Positions 43,378 to 50,571 are shown, counted from the stretch's first letter. The stretch: 64,000 nucleotides of DNA from Pontibacter pamirensis (GCF_010015475.1 NZ_SSNI01000026.1:1-64000); one strand, 5' to 3'. Notes: generated by a model from the sequence alone, not told the origin. Translations and numbers: made by a program.

Positions 43378-43818
43378 CTATTCAAGCTCAAGCCGTAGGT
43401 GTGGCACGGCAGTATCTGATGTATCCGGACTTGTTTTCTCCTGCTGAGGCTTTGTATGTTCGTGGGAATATATCAGCAGCTCCGTCTGTCTTTGCGGGCT
43501 GTTGAAGTGCACAGGCGCTGCGTAAAGGATTGCCTGGTCTTTCCGGACGTAGAGGCTGTAGTCGTCCATTGTCTCATCACCGGGGTCTTCTGTAGCCCAT
43601 CTCTCAAACATCATTGCATCCAGCTCTGTGTAGGTGAATGTTCCGCTGGGACCTACGTAGTTGTCCTCTTTCAGCACGTAGACCTGTTGCAGCGGCACGA
43701 CGTACTGCGTCTGGTTTCCTTTCTCGTCGACGGTGTTCAGCTGGATATTCACCGGGGCGTTTAGTACTTCTTCAGGCAGCGACAGGGCCTGCTCTATCAT
43801 TTGTTTTAGCGTTAGCAT
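43378..43818 (-). CDS. Hypothetical early-operon protein
   Basis: 146 aa. MLTLKQMIEQALSLPEEVLN at the N-terminus, a central PLQQVYVLKEDNYVG and a hydrophilic Gln/Thr-rich tail. No family recognised. 72 nt before the replication gene and 35 nt after its upstream neighbour. Confidence 0.55.
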   Translation of the reverse strand: MLTLKQMIEQALSLPEEVLNAPVNIQLNTVDEKGNQTQYVVPLQQVYVLKEDNYVGPSGTFTYTELDAMMFERWATEDPGDETMDDYSLYVRKDQAILYAAPVHFNSPQRQTELLIYSHEHTKPQQEKTSPDTSDTAVPHLRLELE

Positions 43819-43853
43819 AGGTTAACTTTTAAAGTGAAAGGTTGTTTAAAATG

Positions 43854-44312
43854 TTACTCGTTGGGGTAAAAGTAGGCGCGGTTTATGTCCTCAATCAGAA
43901 GCTGATATTGATGGTAGACGTCCTGCCGTTCCTCAGGCGCCAGGGCCCGGTTATAGGACAAGAAAAAAACCGTTAACTCGTTGGCGAACACTAGCACGCC
44001 TTCTTTGATGATGTCCTTCTCTTCTTTGTAATCTTCCAGGTCTTCATCATCCTCATCATCAAAGTCAACCTCTGTGTGCGGCAAAGCCGTCTCTACTGTC
44101 CTGCCGTTGATGGCACTGCCTTGCTCAGGCCTGGCACCAAGCTTGTAAAGGACGCGCTCCAGGGCCAGCAGAAACTCTACTGTCACTCCGGGTTCTACTT
44201 CACCTCCTGCGACTGGCTTCAGGAATTTTAAGATAACTGTGATGGCGGCATCACGCTCTTCCGGAGTGAGGTGCACAGGCGGGTCCAAGGGGAATTCTGC
44301 TGTATCTGTCAT
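43854..44312 (-). CDS. Hypothetical acidic early-operon protein
   Basis: 152 aa, strongly acidic in the middle (HTEVDFDDEDDEDLEDYKEE). The start overlaps the stop of the 52-aa gene upstream as ATGA. Acidic small early proteins often mimic DNA or bind host enzymes, but no motif supports a specific function. Confidence 0.55.
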   Translation of the reverse strand: MTDTAEFPLDPPVHLTPEERDAAITVILKFLKPVAGGEVEPGVTVEFLLALERVLYKLGARPEQGSAINGRTVETALPHTEVDFDDEDDEDLEDYKEEKDIIKEGVLVFANELTVFFLSYNRALAPEERQDVYHQYQLLIEDINRAYFYPNE

Positions 44313-44467
44313 GATGCGATTTGACTATGCAGTGCCCTCATATCATTTAAGGCCTTCGTCAGCTTCAGCAGCATGTTTTCCAGTGCTTTTGCCTTATTTC
44401 CCTGCGGGAAGAGGTAGAGGTCCAGGTTTAGCATCTTATAGCAGGGGGAAGTGGCAAACTGGCTCAT
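44309..44467 (-). CDS. 52-aa early-operon protein linked by ATGA overlaps on both sides
   Basis: Minus-strand ATG at 44467-44465 to TGA at 44311-44309: MSQFATSPCYKMLNLDLYLF then a helical tail LENMLLKLTKALNDMRALHS. Its start overlaps the stop of the upstream gene by 4 nt, and its stop overlaps the start of the downstream gene by 4 nt. Those two overlaps, which need both frames to be maintained, are the main evidence that it is translated. No family recognised. Confidence 0.65.
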   Translation of the reverse strand: MSQFATSPCYKMLNLDLYLFPQGNKAKALENMLLKLTKALNDMRALHSQIAS

Positions 44468-44751
44468 GCGGCGTTGCTGCTTTGAGACTGGGCTTTCTGA
44501 GCATCACGCTGCCGCTCTATTTTCTTTAAGTTCTTCAGCAGGCCGTGCATTTGGTTAAAGTAGTAGTTGCAGTTTTCCCGATAGCTTCTCGACATGCCCT
44601 GCTCATTGGTTAGGTAAGAAGTGTGGAGTTCGACTAGGTAGTCATCTAACTGCTCTATGTGGTCCTCTTCAACGCCTAAGAGGTGGCTGATGGCTTTCTC
44701 TGCTGAAAGCTCCTGAGCACTATGCTGTGTACTAGTTGCTGTGATTTCCAT
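44464..44751 (-). CDS. Small early-operon protein, member of a local paralogous set
   Basis: 95 aa. Core motif LDDYLVELHTSYLTNEQGMS followed by ENCNYYFNQMHGLLKNLKKI and the C-terminal end SSNAA. The same succession (leucine-rich helix, Y-L-T/V-x-E/H, about ten residues, YY, helix) is found in the next two upstream genes, and the end NSNAA recurs at 44798. The three look like tandem duplicates that diverged. Function unknown. Confidence 0.55.
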   Translation of the reverse strand: MEITATSTQHSAQELSAEKAISHLLGVEEDHIEQLDDYLVELHTSYLTNEQGMSRSYRENCNYYFNQMHGLLKNLKKIERQRDAQKAQSQSSNAA

Positions 44752-44797
44752 AAGTTTAGAATGTTTAAAGGAGATTAATTGATTTACATTTCCCGGC

Positions 44798-45067
44798 TCA
44801 GGCGGCGTTGCTGTTCAGTTCTTCGGCACTGTCCTTGGCATCCCGGTACACTTTGCTGCGCTGCAGTATCGTGTTTATCAGCTGCCAGCGATAGTAGCAA
44901 TCCTCCCGGTCTTTGGCCTCATCCAGCCATTCACAGTGTGTGACATAGTAAAGTGTGGCCTTCTGGAGATACTCTATGCATCCTTCCAGTTCCTCCTCGT
45001 CAGCGACAAATAGCAGGTCCCTGACAGCCTTATCGTATTCTTTATCTTTATCGGTTATGATTTCCAT
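44798..45067 (-). CDS. Small early-operon protein, paralogous set
   Basis: 89 aa from MEIITDKDKEYDKAV (45067); the frame extends to 45121 but would then overlap the upstream gene. Core LEGCIEYLQKATLYYVTHCEW, REDCYYRWQLINTILQRSKV and the end ELNSNAA parallel the neighbour at 44464. Function unknown. Confidence 0.55.
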   Translation of the reverse strand: MEIITDKDKEYDKAVRDLLFVADEEELEGCIEYLQKATLYYVTHCEWLDEAKDREDCYYRWQLINTILQRSKVYRDAKDSAEELNSNAA

Positions 45068-45107
45068 GACTCTGTTTCTTTTAAAGGTTTTCAGTTTGAT
45101 TGTAAGC

Positions 45108-45401
45108 TTAGACTTTGTCAAAGTCTATAAAGCCCCCGCCCTTGAGTATGGCGTTCCGCATCAGGCGAAGTGAGCACAGCAGGTTAGCGTAATAAGGACC
45201 ATTATAGGTGCCTTCTGTCACGAAATACTCTGTCAGGTAAGTAATACTGTCATCCAGTTGCTGTGCCGTCCTTTGCCCATCAATGGCTGCAAGCAAAGGG
45301 CCTACATCGAATGTACCGTTTACTGACTGTCCGCATGGGAAAAGCGTGGACATAGATTTCTCAGGCTGCTCCAGGGTAGCCTGTGCTGCTAATGTTTCCA
45401 T
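45108..45401 (-). CDS. Small early-operon protein, paralogous set
   Basis: 97 aa. Core QLDDSITYLTEYFVTEGTYN, then PYYANLLCSLRLMRNAIL, in the same order as the two downstream paralogues; the C-terminus differs (GGGFIDFDKV). Function unknown. Confidence 0.55.
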   Translation of the reverse strand: METLAAQATLEQPEKSMSTLFPCGQSVNGTFDVGPLLAAIDGQRTAQQLDDSITYLTEYFVTEGTYNGPYYANLLCSLRLMRNAILKGGGFIDFDKV

Positions 45402-45463
45402 AATTGAATTTATTTATAGGTTTAAACTAATTCATTCGTTGAGGTAAGCTTCAAAATCCAAGT

Positions 45464-45706
45464 TCATGCTGTGTTACGGCCCACCATATTGCGGCCTATC
45501 CATTCGTCTATTGCTTTCACCGTGACGCGGTAGGCGCTGCTCTTCTCCCCCACCCCAACCCGAAAAGCCGGAAGCCGCTTAGGGTCGTCTTCACTCAAAG
45601 CTATGTGCCGGTACAATGTCTTCTCACTCAGGCCTAAGTGTTTGGCTGCCTCCTCCACCGTGATGGCGATGGTGTCTGGCAGGGAGATGTTCTGAAGCTT
45701 TATCAT
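45464..45706 (-). CDS. Excisionase/MerR-like HTH protein
   Basis: 80 aa. TIAITVEEAAKHLGLSEKTLYRHI is a winged helix-turn-helix of the HTH_17 (excisionase-type) family, with a wing around RLPAFRVGVGEKSSAYRVTV and the last helix KAIDEWIGRN. It could be the recombination directionality factor or an early regulator; it is distant from the integrase gene, so the assignment is open. Confidence 0.75.
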   Translation of the reverse strand: MIKLQNISLPDTIAITVEEAAKHLGLSEKTLYRHIALSEDDPKRLPAFRVGVGEKSSAYRVTVKAIDEWIGRNMVGRNTA

Positions 45707-45763
45707 TGTGGATAATTTTTATAAATGCTTGTATATAAATTACACTTATACCCGTATGATGCT

Positions 45764-46021
45764 CTAAGCAGCCTTATCTCCTGCCTGCTCATGTAGGTAG
45801 GCCATCCGTTCGCGGTACAGTTCCGGGTTTGTCTCCAGTGCTAGTGCCTCGATGTAAGGCCAGTACTTGGAGGTGTAGCGCTCATTGGCCACTGCATCGC
45901 TGATGGTAGCCTTATGTGGAGCCTTACCTGTTGCAGCCTTCACCCGCTCAAGGATGGTAGGAATGAACAAGTCCGGCATTAGTTCTCTGACGGGAGTAGA
46001 TTTGCTTGTAGCGACCATCAT
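45764..46021 (-). CDS. First gene of the early operon, Cro-position protein
   Basis: 85 aa. LFIPTILERVKAATGKAPHK then ATISDAVANERYTSKYWPYI: a helical, possibly HTH-like protein. It is divergent from the CI-like gene across the operator region, where lambdoid phages carry cro, so a regulatory role is likely from position only. Confidence 0.55.
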   Translation of the reverse strand: MMVATSKSTPVRELMPDLFIPTILERVKAATGKAPHKATISDAVANERYTSKYWPYIEALALETNPELYRERMAYLHEQAGDKAA

Positions 46022-46061
46022 ATTTTTTAGCTTTCTTTGTGAGTAGTAGTAGTTTGTTTTT

Positions 46062-46105
46062 CAAATATACGCAACATTTGTTGACATGGGCAATATTTGT
46101 TGACA
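46062..46105. promoter_or_regulatory. Divergent promoter/operator between repressor and early operon
   Basis: Two 16-bp direct repeats, GCAACATTTGTTGACA (46071-46086) and GCAATATTTGTTGACA (46090-46105), 19 bp apart. On the minus strand TATATTTG (46069-46062) fits the Bacteroidota -7 box, and a TTG at 46093-46091 could be its -33 partner, so the repeats cover the early promoter. The repressor start is 30 nt to the right. Confidence 0.65.
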
Positions 46106-46134
46106 AAATTTAAAAAATATTTTTTATTCTTCTT

Positions 46135-46695
46135 ATGTCTGGAGCTTATTCATCCCCTGATCACACCCAAACACCTATTAATGAACGCATTAAACTCATT
46201 ATAGAAGAGTATAAGCATACACCCAGTTCATTTGCAAGATCTATTGGATCCAGTAGACAAACAGTTACTAATATCATAGAAGGAAGAAATAAGCCAAGTT
46301 ATGATTTTCTATTGTCAATATTAGTTGCTGAGCCAGATGTATCTTCCGATTGGTTGATGAAAGGAGAAGGGCATATGTTAAAGAGTCGGGCGCAATCGGA
46401 AACTCACTCTATAAATTTTGATAAGGAATTTGAAGAAATAAACCTCAAATGGAAAAACTTGTTAAAAGAGGCTTATACCTCAACTAATGAGAAAGAGTTC
46501 CATGAGTTAATACTCGAGTATATGAGCCTTGTACAAGAAGAAACTCTCAGTCTCCTTAAAGCTATCAAATATTTTCCTATACACCTCTCATCTTTAGCTT
46601 ACCATGCCGAATATATGAACAACATAATAACCCGCAGGGTCAGAGCAATGGAGGATGAAAAAGAAAATAACGAGAAGAAAAAAGACATAAAATAG
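46135..46695 (+). CDS. XRE-family phage repressor (CI-like)
   Basis: 186 aa. An N-terminal HTH at ~16-70 (INERIKLIIEEYKHTPSSFA then RSIGSSRQTVTNIIEGRNKPS) and a DWLMKGEGHML segment typical of XRE regulators in Bacteroidota. No peptidase S24 domain follows, only helices (NEKEFHELILEYMSLVQEET), so RecA-stimulated self-cleavage is not expected and control by the AntA-type antirepressor is a plausible alternative. It is the only regulator facing the integrase. Confidence 0.85.
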   Translation: MSGAYSSPDHTQTPINERIKLIIEEYKHTPSSFARSIGSSRQTVTNIIEGRNKPSYDFLLSILVAEPDVSSDWLMKGEGHMLKSRAQSETHSINFDKEFEEINLKWKNLLKEAYTSTNEKEFHELILEYMSLVQEETLSLLKAIKYFPIHLSSLAYHAEYMNNIITRRVRAMEDEKENNEKKKDIK

Positions 46696-46931
46696 ATTGC
46701 ATTACTATAAAAAAGGCACCTTAAGACCCGCAACATTATTAGACAATTTAGAGCAGGGAAGAACTTTACAACTAATAATAAAGAAAAAAGCCAGGACGAA
46801 AGAACGAAGAAACAGATAAACAGTAGCCTCTCTTCCTAAAAATTTTGTAACGAATATAGTTTAATGAGTTGGTAGAGCAGTTGTTAAAGTAGCTTAGCTT
46901 AAAAAAGAAGAAACCATTTAAATCTTTTAAT

Positions 46932-47492
46932 ATGAAACCACTTTTTACAATACTACTACTCTTTATCTGTACAGGGCTGTACGCACAAGACCCAATGTAT
47001 GCTGGAGCAGAATCTAAGGTTGAATCAAAGCTTTACCTCCAGCCATTACCAATTAACTCTAAAACAGGCAAGATAGAGTTTCAGGAGGTTATTCAGGTTT
47101 CAGGTAAAAGCCAGGCTGAAATTCACACTCACGCAAGGGAATGGTTTGCGAAAGCTTTTGTTTCTGCTAATGCTGTGTTGCAAATGGATGATAAAGATGC
47201 AGGCATTTTAATAGGAAAAGGAAGATTAGGTGACGAAATAGATATTTTAATAAAAGTAGAGTCTAAGGATGGCCGCTTTCGTTACACCCTGACAGATGTT
47301 GCTTTTGAAATACCCGGGTCAGGTCCGCGAGTTGCGGAGGATATTATTACCGATCCACACCTATACAATAAAAGAGGCAAGCCTATAAAAAGACCTAAGG
47401 CTTTTAAGGAAGGGCTTATTGCGAGCAACGCAGTTCTCCTTGCATCTCTTACCGAAGCCGTTAATAACAGCACCTCTAACGACAACTGGTAA
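46932..47492 (+). CDS. DUF4468 domain-containing exported protein (cargo)
   Basis: 186 aa. Signal peptide MKPLFTILLLFICTGLYAQ with an A-x-A-like site, then the DUF4468 (TBP-like fold) signature: GKIEFQEVIQVSGKSQAEIH, AREWFAKAFVSANAVLQM and GRLGDEIDILIKVESKDGRF. The family is common in Bacteroidota genomes and has no proven function. It sits between repressor and integrase, the lysogenic-cargo position. Confidence 0.75.
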   Translation: MKPLFTILLLFICTGLYAQDPMYAGAESKVESKLYLQPLPINSKTGKIEFQEVIQVSGKSQAEIHTHAREWFAKAFVSANAVLQMDDKDAGILIGKGRLGDEIDILIKVESKDGRFRYTLTDVAFEIPGSGPRVAEDIITDPHLYNKRGKPIKRPKAFKEGLIASNAVLLASLTEAVNNSTSNDNW

Positions 47493-47495
47493 TCT

Positions 47496-47612
47496 ATGAT
47501 AAAACTCCTTTTCTTCCTCAAAGCCGGAGCCATTCTGCTCTTCACCAGGCCCACCAGCTGGCAGTGGGAGCGTGACAAGCTGAGGGGGGAGTATGAGGAG
47601 ATGTTTAAGTGA
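47496..47612 (+). CDS. 38-aa ORF following the DUF4468 gene
   Basis: MIKLLFFLKAGAILLFTRPT then SWQWERDKLRGEYEEMFK-stop. It begins 3 nt after the DUF4468 stop in the same direction, so co-translation is plausible. A hydrophobic half and an amphipathic charged half suggest a small membrane peptide. Not listed in any family known to me. Confidence 0.45.
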   Translation: MIKLLFFLKAGAILLFTRPTSWQWERDKLRGEYEEMFK

Positions 47613-47639
47613 GTCTGTGCCGGTTATTGGTTGAGTATG

Positions 47640-47917
47640 AACAAAGTAATCATTTAATATGCATCTAATACTCATAATATTTCGTGAATGTCTTGATTAA
47701 GTCTATACAAGTACCTATGTTTGTCTTACTTAAGAGCGCAATTAATAGCTCCAAAGCCGAACCCTATTTCCCGACGCTACGTTTAGCCTGAAAAAGACAG
47801 AACCATCAACCTTAAAATACTACAGTCATGGGAACTGAAGCGTAACTAAAGACCGCTACCTAAAGAACTTAACTTATTTGAAACCTCAGCCAATAGCATG
47901 TCTATTGGCTTTTTTTT
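47640..47917 (+). ncRNA. Candidate untranslated RNA or leader ending in a strong terminator
   Basis: About 280 nt with no coding frame, ending in the hairpin AGCCAATAG (47888-47896), loop CATGT, CTATTGGCT (47902-47910) and a run of eight T. A terminator placed 4 nt before the start of the next gene implies either a small RNA expressed on its own or transcription attenuation of that gene. Only the terminator is clear; the 5' end is unknown. Confidence 0.35.
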
Positions 47918-47921
47918 ATCC

Positions 47922-48668
47922 ATGAAACAAATCTTTGCCTACGTAGGGAGGTTCGTCAACCCTATTGCCGCCCTAGCCTCCATTCTCTCCCTTGTTGTAA
48001 TATTCTTTGCGTCTAAGCCGGCTGCATACGCCGCGGCTGCTTTTATCGTGATAGCGGTCCTGTTCCTAGTTTATAAATTGTGTATAGTTTTGGACAGGTT
48101 CGTAAAGAATACCCACCCTGACGAATTCTTGAACCACTCGTTGTTCATCCGCTACTCTACCACGGACAGGTACAACATAGAGTTTGAAGTATTCAAGCAC
48201 ATCCAGTGCAAAAGAATGTTTCAAACTGAGTATCCCTACAAATTTAAGTGGTCCGGGAGCAAGCAACCCTTGATTAGCTCTAGCATGCAGATTGTAGATA
48301 ACTCCATCACGTCAAGCGGGCAGGACTCCTATGACAGCGTTATTTTAAGGTTTAGAGAGCCTTTGTATTACAACGATACTGCGGTTGTGCACTTTAAGGC
48401 AAATCTTGACGACAGAGACCTTGCTTCCGCTACGCATCTGGAAACAAAAATAAGCTATAAAACGAGCGTTATACACTTCCGTGCCGAGCTGCTCTACAAG
48501 AACGGTAAGAAAATAAAGCCAGCTGTTCTGGAAAGAAAAAAGATAGAGTCTACACTATCAACACACTATGAACCAGTACTGGAGGTACCTTTTATTGGTA
48601 AATCCTATCAGCATCACCTGATAACACCTGAAATCGGTTACTTTTACCGCCTCAGATGGGATCGTTAA
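47922..48668 (+). CDS. Two-TM membrane protein with beta-rich C-terminal domain (cargo)
   Basis: 248 aa from ATG 47922; a start at 47898 would lie inside the terminator hairpin. Two adjacent TM helices (NPIAALASILSLVVIFFA; AAYAAAAFIVIAVLFLVYKL) are followed by about 180 residues predicted mostly as strands (EFEVFKHIQCKRMF, SYDSVILRFREPLYYNDTAV, VHFKANLDDRD, FRAELLYKNGKK). The architecture recalls 2TM-beta effectors of anti-phage systems, and the integrase-adjacent position is typical of prophage defence cargo, but no CD-NTase or other partner is present, so this is only a lead. Confidence 0.6.
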   Translation: MKQIFAYVGRFVNPIAALASILSLVVIFFASKPAAYAAAAFIVIAVLFLVYKLCIVLDRFVKNTHPDEFLNHSLFIRYSTTDRYNIEFEVFKHIQCKRMFQTEYPYKFKWSGSKQPLISSSMQIVDNSITSSGQDSYDSVILRFREPLYYNDTAVVHFKANLDDRDLASATHLETKISYKTSVIHFRAELLYKNGKKIKPAVLERKKIESTLSTHYEPVLEVPFIGKSYQHHLITPEIGYFYRLRWDR

Positions 48669-48686
48669 CATTCTTATAGAAATAGA

Positions 48687-48742
48687 AAAGGGAGCTTAGC
48701 GGCTCCCTTTAGTTTCAAAGCCACCTACTATCAGGTGGCTTT
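48687..48742. terminator. Two terminators back to back
   Basis: AAAGGGAGC (48687-48695) with GCTCCCTTT (48702-48710) closes the rightward cargo gene. AAAGCCACCT (48717-48726) with AGGTGGCTTT (48733-48742) closes the leftward integrase gene, which ends at 48746. Both have A/T-rich flanks. Confidence 0.85.
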
Positions 48743-48745
48743 TGC

Positions 48746-50002
48746 TTATACTCCCTTTTCTATTTTATCCCAGGCCTCCAGCATCTGTTCCACAAGGCGC
48801 ACCTGGTCACGGTGGATATAGTGCTGTGTAGTACCTCTTTCTGCATGTCCTAAAAGCACTGAGGCCAGTTCCCGTGAGCCATGTCGCTCCATTAGCGTGC
48901 CTGCTGTATGGCGTGCTATGTGGGTTGATATCTTCTTATGTATAGGCGTGGAGCCTTCCACCACCTTATCAGCATACACCTTTCTGGTGCGCACTTTTCT
49001 TACAAGTTTAGCCTCCTCAGCGGCATCCTTTAAGTTATCCACATACTTATGCCTATAACTTGTACCTGTACGGGTACGAGGCACCGGAATAAGCCACCCA
49101 TGCTTCTCCAGCAGCGCATGAGCCACCGGAGGGACAGGAACCATCACATCGTCCTGTGTCTTGCCCTGCGTTAGCCTGAGCACCTTCACAGTGCCATGGG
49201 TGTTCGTCTTCTGCTCAAAGAAATGGTCAGGTCTTACCCTTTCCATGTCTCCCCACCTTAGCCCTAACTCACAGTTGATGACAAAGGCCTCCGCCGCGTA
49301 TTGTAGCTCTTCTGAGCTGTAGGTATGGTCACGCAGTTGCAGCACCTCTTCCCACCAGAGGGCGAACTTGTCAGAGGCGCGCATGCTTCCTGTTTCTATC
49401 CAGTCGAACGGCAGCCCTGCCCTCTTGCGCACCAGCCTGTATACCTTGCGGTATCTTAAAAGCGTGTTGCTGGCAAGGGTGTACTCTGTCTTCAGCCACC
49501 GCTCAAAGGTCTCTATCCACTCCAGGGAAATATCCTTCGGCCGCAGCTTCGGCGAGTGCTCATGCATCTTGTCCACTATCTGCTTATAGCCCCGGGTGTA
49601 GTCACCGGCATTAGGCTTACCCTGCAGGTACCATGCCGCCCAGTCCTCATAGAAGTCACGCACAGTCATAAGCCGCGGCTTCTCCTGCTGGAATTTTGCC
49701 TGTGGCCGCACCAAGAGGCGAAGGTCATCAGGTCCCAGCTCCTCTCCAGCATCCAGCCGTTCCCGGAACTCTGAGGCCACACGGTGGGCCATGCGTTCGA
49801 GGCGGGCATTGATTTCGGTGGAGTAGCGCACCTTCCTACCGGTCACCTTTTGCCCCTCATGGTTCCAGGCCTCCCGCACCACGCTCTCGCCGGTGCTCAG
49901 TGCCATGGGTAAAGGGGAAGCGCCGTGCACGCGGATGTAAATAATAGACTTGCCGTCTTTAGACGTTTTGTTGTGGAGGTAGAAGCGGATGCTGACAGAC
50001 AT
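48746..50002 (-). CDS. int: Tyrosine-type site-specific integrase of the element
   Basis: 418 aa from ATG 50002 (MSVSIRFYLHNKTSKDG); the frame is open into ssrA, but those codons are tmRNA sequence. An arm-type N-terminal domain, a SAM-like core-binding domain (MTVRDFYEDWAAWYLQ), and a catalytic domain with Arg in CELGLRWGDMERV, H-x-x-R in HIARHTAG, and LLGHAERGTTQHYIH carrying the nucleophilic Tyr. It integrates the element at the ssrA 3' end, 142 nt from its start, and transcription leaving ssrA could feed into it. Confidence 0.92.
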   Translation of the reverse strand: MSVSIRFYLHNKTSKDGKSIIYIRVHGASPLPMALSTGESVVREAWNHEGQKVTGRKVRYSTEINARLERMAHRVASEFRERLDAGEELGPDDLRLLVRPQAKFQQEKPRLMTVRDFYEDWAAWYLQGKPNAGDYTRGYKQIVDKMHEHSPKLRPKDISLEWIETFERWLKTEYTLASNTLLRYRKVYRLVRKRAGLPFDWIETGSMRASDKFALWWEEVLQLRDHTYSSEELQYAAEAFVINCELGLRWGDMERVRPDHFFEQKTNTHGTVKVLRLTQGKTQDDVMVPVPPVAHALLEKHGWLIPVPRTRTGTSYRHKYVDNLKDAAEEAKLVRKVRTRKVYADKVVEGSTPIHKKISTHIARHTAGTLMERHGSRELASVLLGHAERGTTQHYIHRDQVRLVEQMLEAWDKIEKGV

Positions 50003-50105
50003 TTTAACGGTGTAACGCAGGGTGTAACGTGACTTTCGTCTAAAGGGGGGTATATGGCTTACCCCACAGAGACAAATATAGGGTAAAAAAGGGCTAAAAC
50101 AAGTA

Positions 50106-50132
50106 CGGCAGGCCACATAATGTGACCTGCCG
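50106..50132 (-). terminator. Element-supplied hairpin downstream of ssrA
   Basis: On the minus strand CGGCAGGTCACA, loop TTA, TGTGGCCTGCCG: a 12-bp stem that is complete only with a G-U pair, whereas the plus strand would have a C-A mismatch. It begins 13 nt after the end of tmRNA and is followed by TTTT then a T-rich tract. It would terminate ssrA now that the native terminator is displaced. Confidence 0.7.
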
Positions 50133-50143
50133 TGTACAGTACT

Positions 50144-50160
50144 GTGGAGATGCAGGGATT
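50144..50160. repeat. Right attachment site (att) inside ssrA
   Basis: Second copy of GTGGAGATGCAGGGATT, covering the tmRNA acceptor 3' strand and the start of the T arm. Identical to 27559-27575. Confidence 0.85.
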
Positions 50161-50514
50161 CGAACCCTGGTCCAGACAAGGAAATCGTCGTGCCTTCTAC
50201 ATGCTTAGGCTTATTCGGATTGTTGGGAGCTTGCGAGTATAAGCCAAACTTATGCGCACTCCTTAGATGCTTTAGTTTCGCCTGTGCATCACATCTCTAC
50301 ACAGACTAGTAAAACGGATCGAAGCCTCGTATGTGCAAGCAGTTTCACGAAACCTGCACGAGACTATGGCTTAATACTTAATACCTAGATTAAGCAGCCA
50401 TGGCGTAATTAGATTCGCCATTTATTGTTCGAACGCAATTTTTGACAGGTGGTACGTTCAACACCTGGCATGCTTACACGCAATCTGCGCAAGCTGTCAA
50501 TTCCAGTCATCCCC
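50145..50514 (-). ncRNA. ssrA: tmRNA (transfer-messenger RNA)
   Basis: 370 nt. The 5' end GGGGATG pairs with CATCTCC at the 3' end (one G-U), the discriminator is A at 50145, and CCA is not encoded. GGTTCGAATCC forms the T arm, and GACTGGAATTGACAG is the usual start after the acceptor. The tag frame at 50419-50390 reads G-E-S-N-Y-A-M-A-A-stop, a proteolysis tag of the Cytophagales type. tmRNA with SmpB frees stalled ribosomes and tags the peptide for ClpXP. The 3' end is the integration site of the element to the left; the copy here keeps the full functional sequence. Confidence 0.95.
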
Positions 50515-50563
50515 ATAAGTTAAAGAACGTATTCTTGCTGTTTACACTTCAAGAAGTATACCA

Positions 50564-50571
50564 CAAATATA
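50564..50571 (-). promoter_or_regulatory. Candidate ssrA promoter -7 box
   Basis: TATATTTG on the minus strand matches the Bacteroidota TAnnTTTG element and would start transcription about 40 nt before the mature tmRNA 5' end, consistent with a processed precursor. No clear -33 TTG was found at the ideal distance. Confidence 0.4.

Larger units (their letters stand above)
27559..50160. mobile_element. Integrated phage-like element in the ssrA 3' end (about 22.6 kb)
   Basis: Bounded by the 17-bp att repeats, with a tyrosine integrase next to the ssrA-side end. Contents are repressor and divergent operators, a small-ORF early operon, primase-ATPase, antirepressor, terminase subunits, tape-measure protein and two cargo blocks. 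Portal, protease, major capsid, tail tube, baseplate, fibre and lysis genes are not recognisable: TerL is followed after 185 nt by the tape-measure gene. It is therefore a deleted prophage or a satellite. Its GC content is visibly lower than that of the transporter block to the left. Confidence 0.85.

Noticed and set aside
46860..46900. Sequence GAGTTGGTAGAGCAGTTG resembling a tRNA D-arm
   Set aside because: No acceptor stem, anticodon arm or T arm can be built around it; chance similarity.
50003..50179. N-terminal extension of the integrase into ssrA
   Set aside because: Those codons are tmRNA 3' end and terminator hairpin; the ATG at 50002 begins the conserved arm-type domain.
50145..50180. 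GGTTCGAATCC T-loop suggesting a tRNA gene
   Set aside because: It is the tRNA-like 3' part of tmRNA; the matching acceptor strand is 360 nt away at 50514 and a tag frame lies between.
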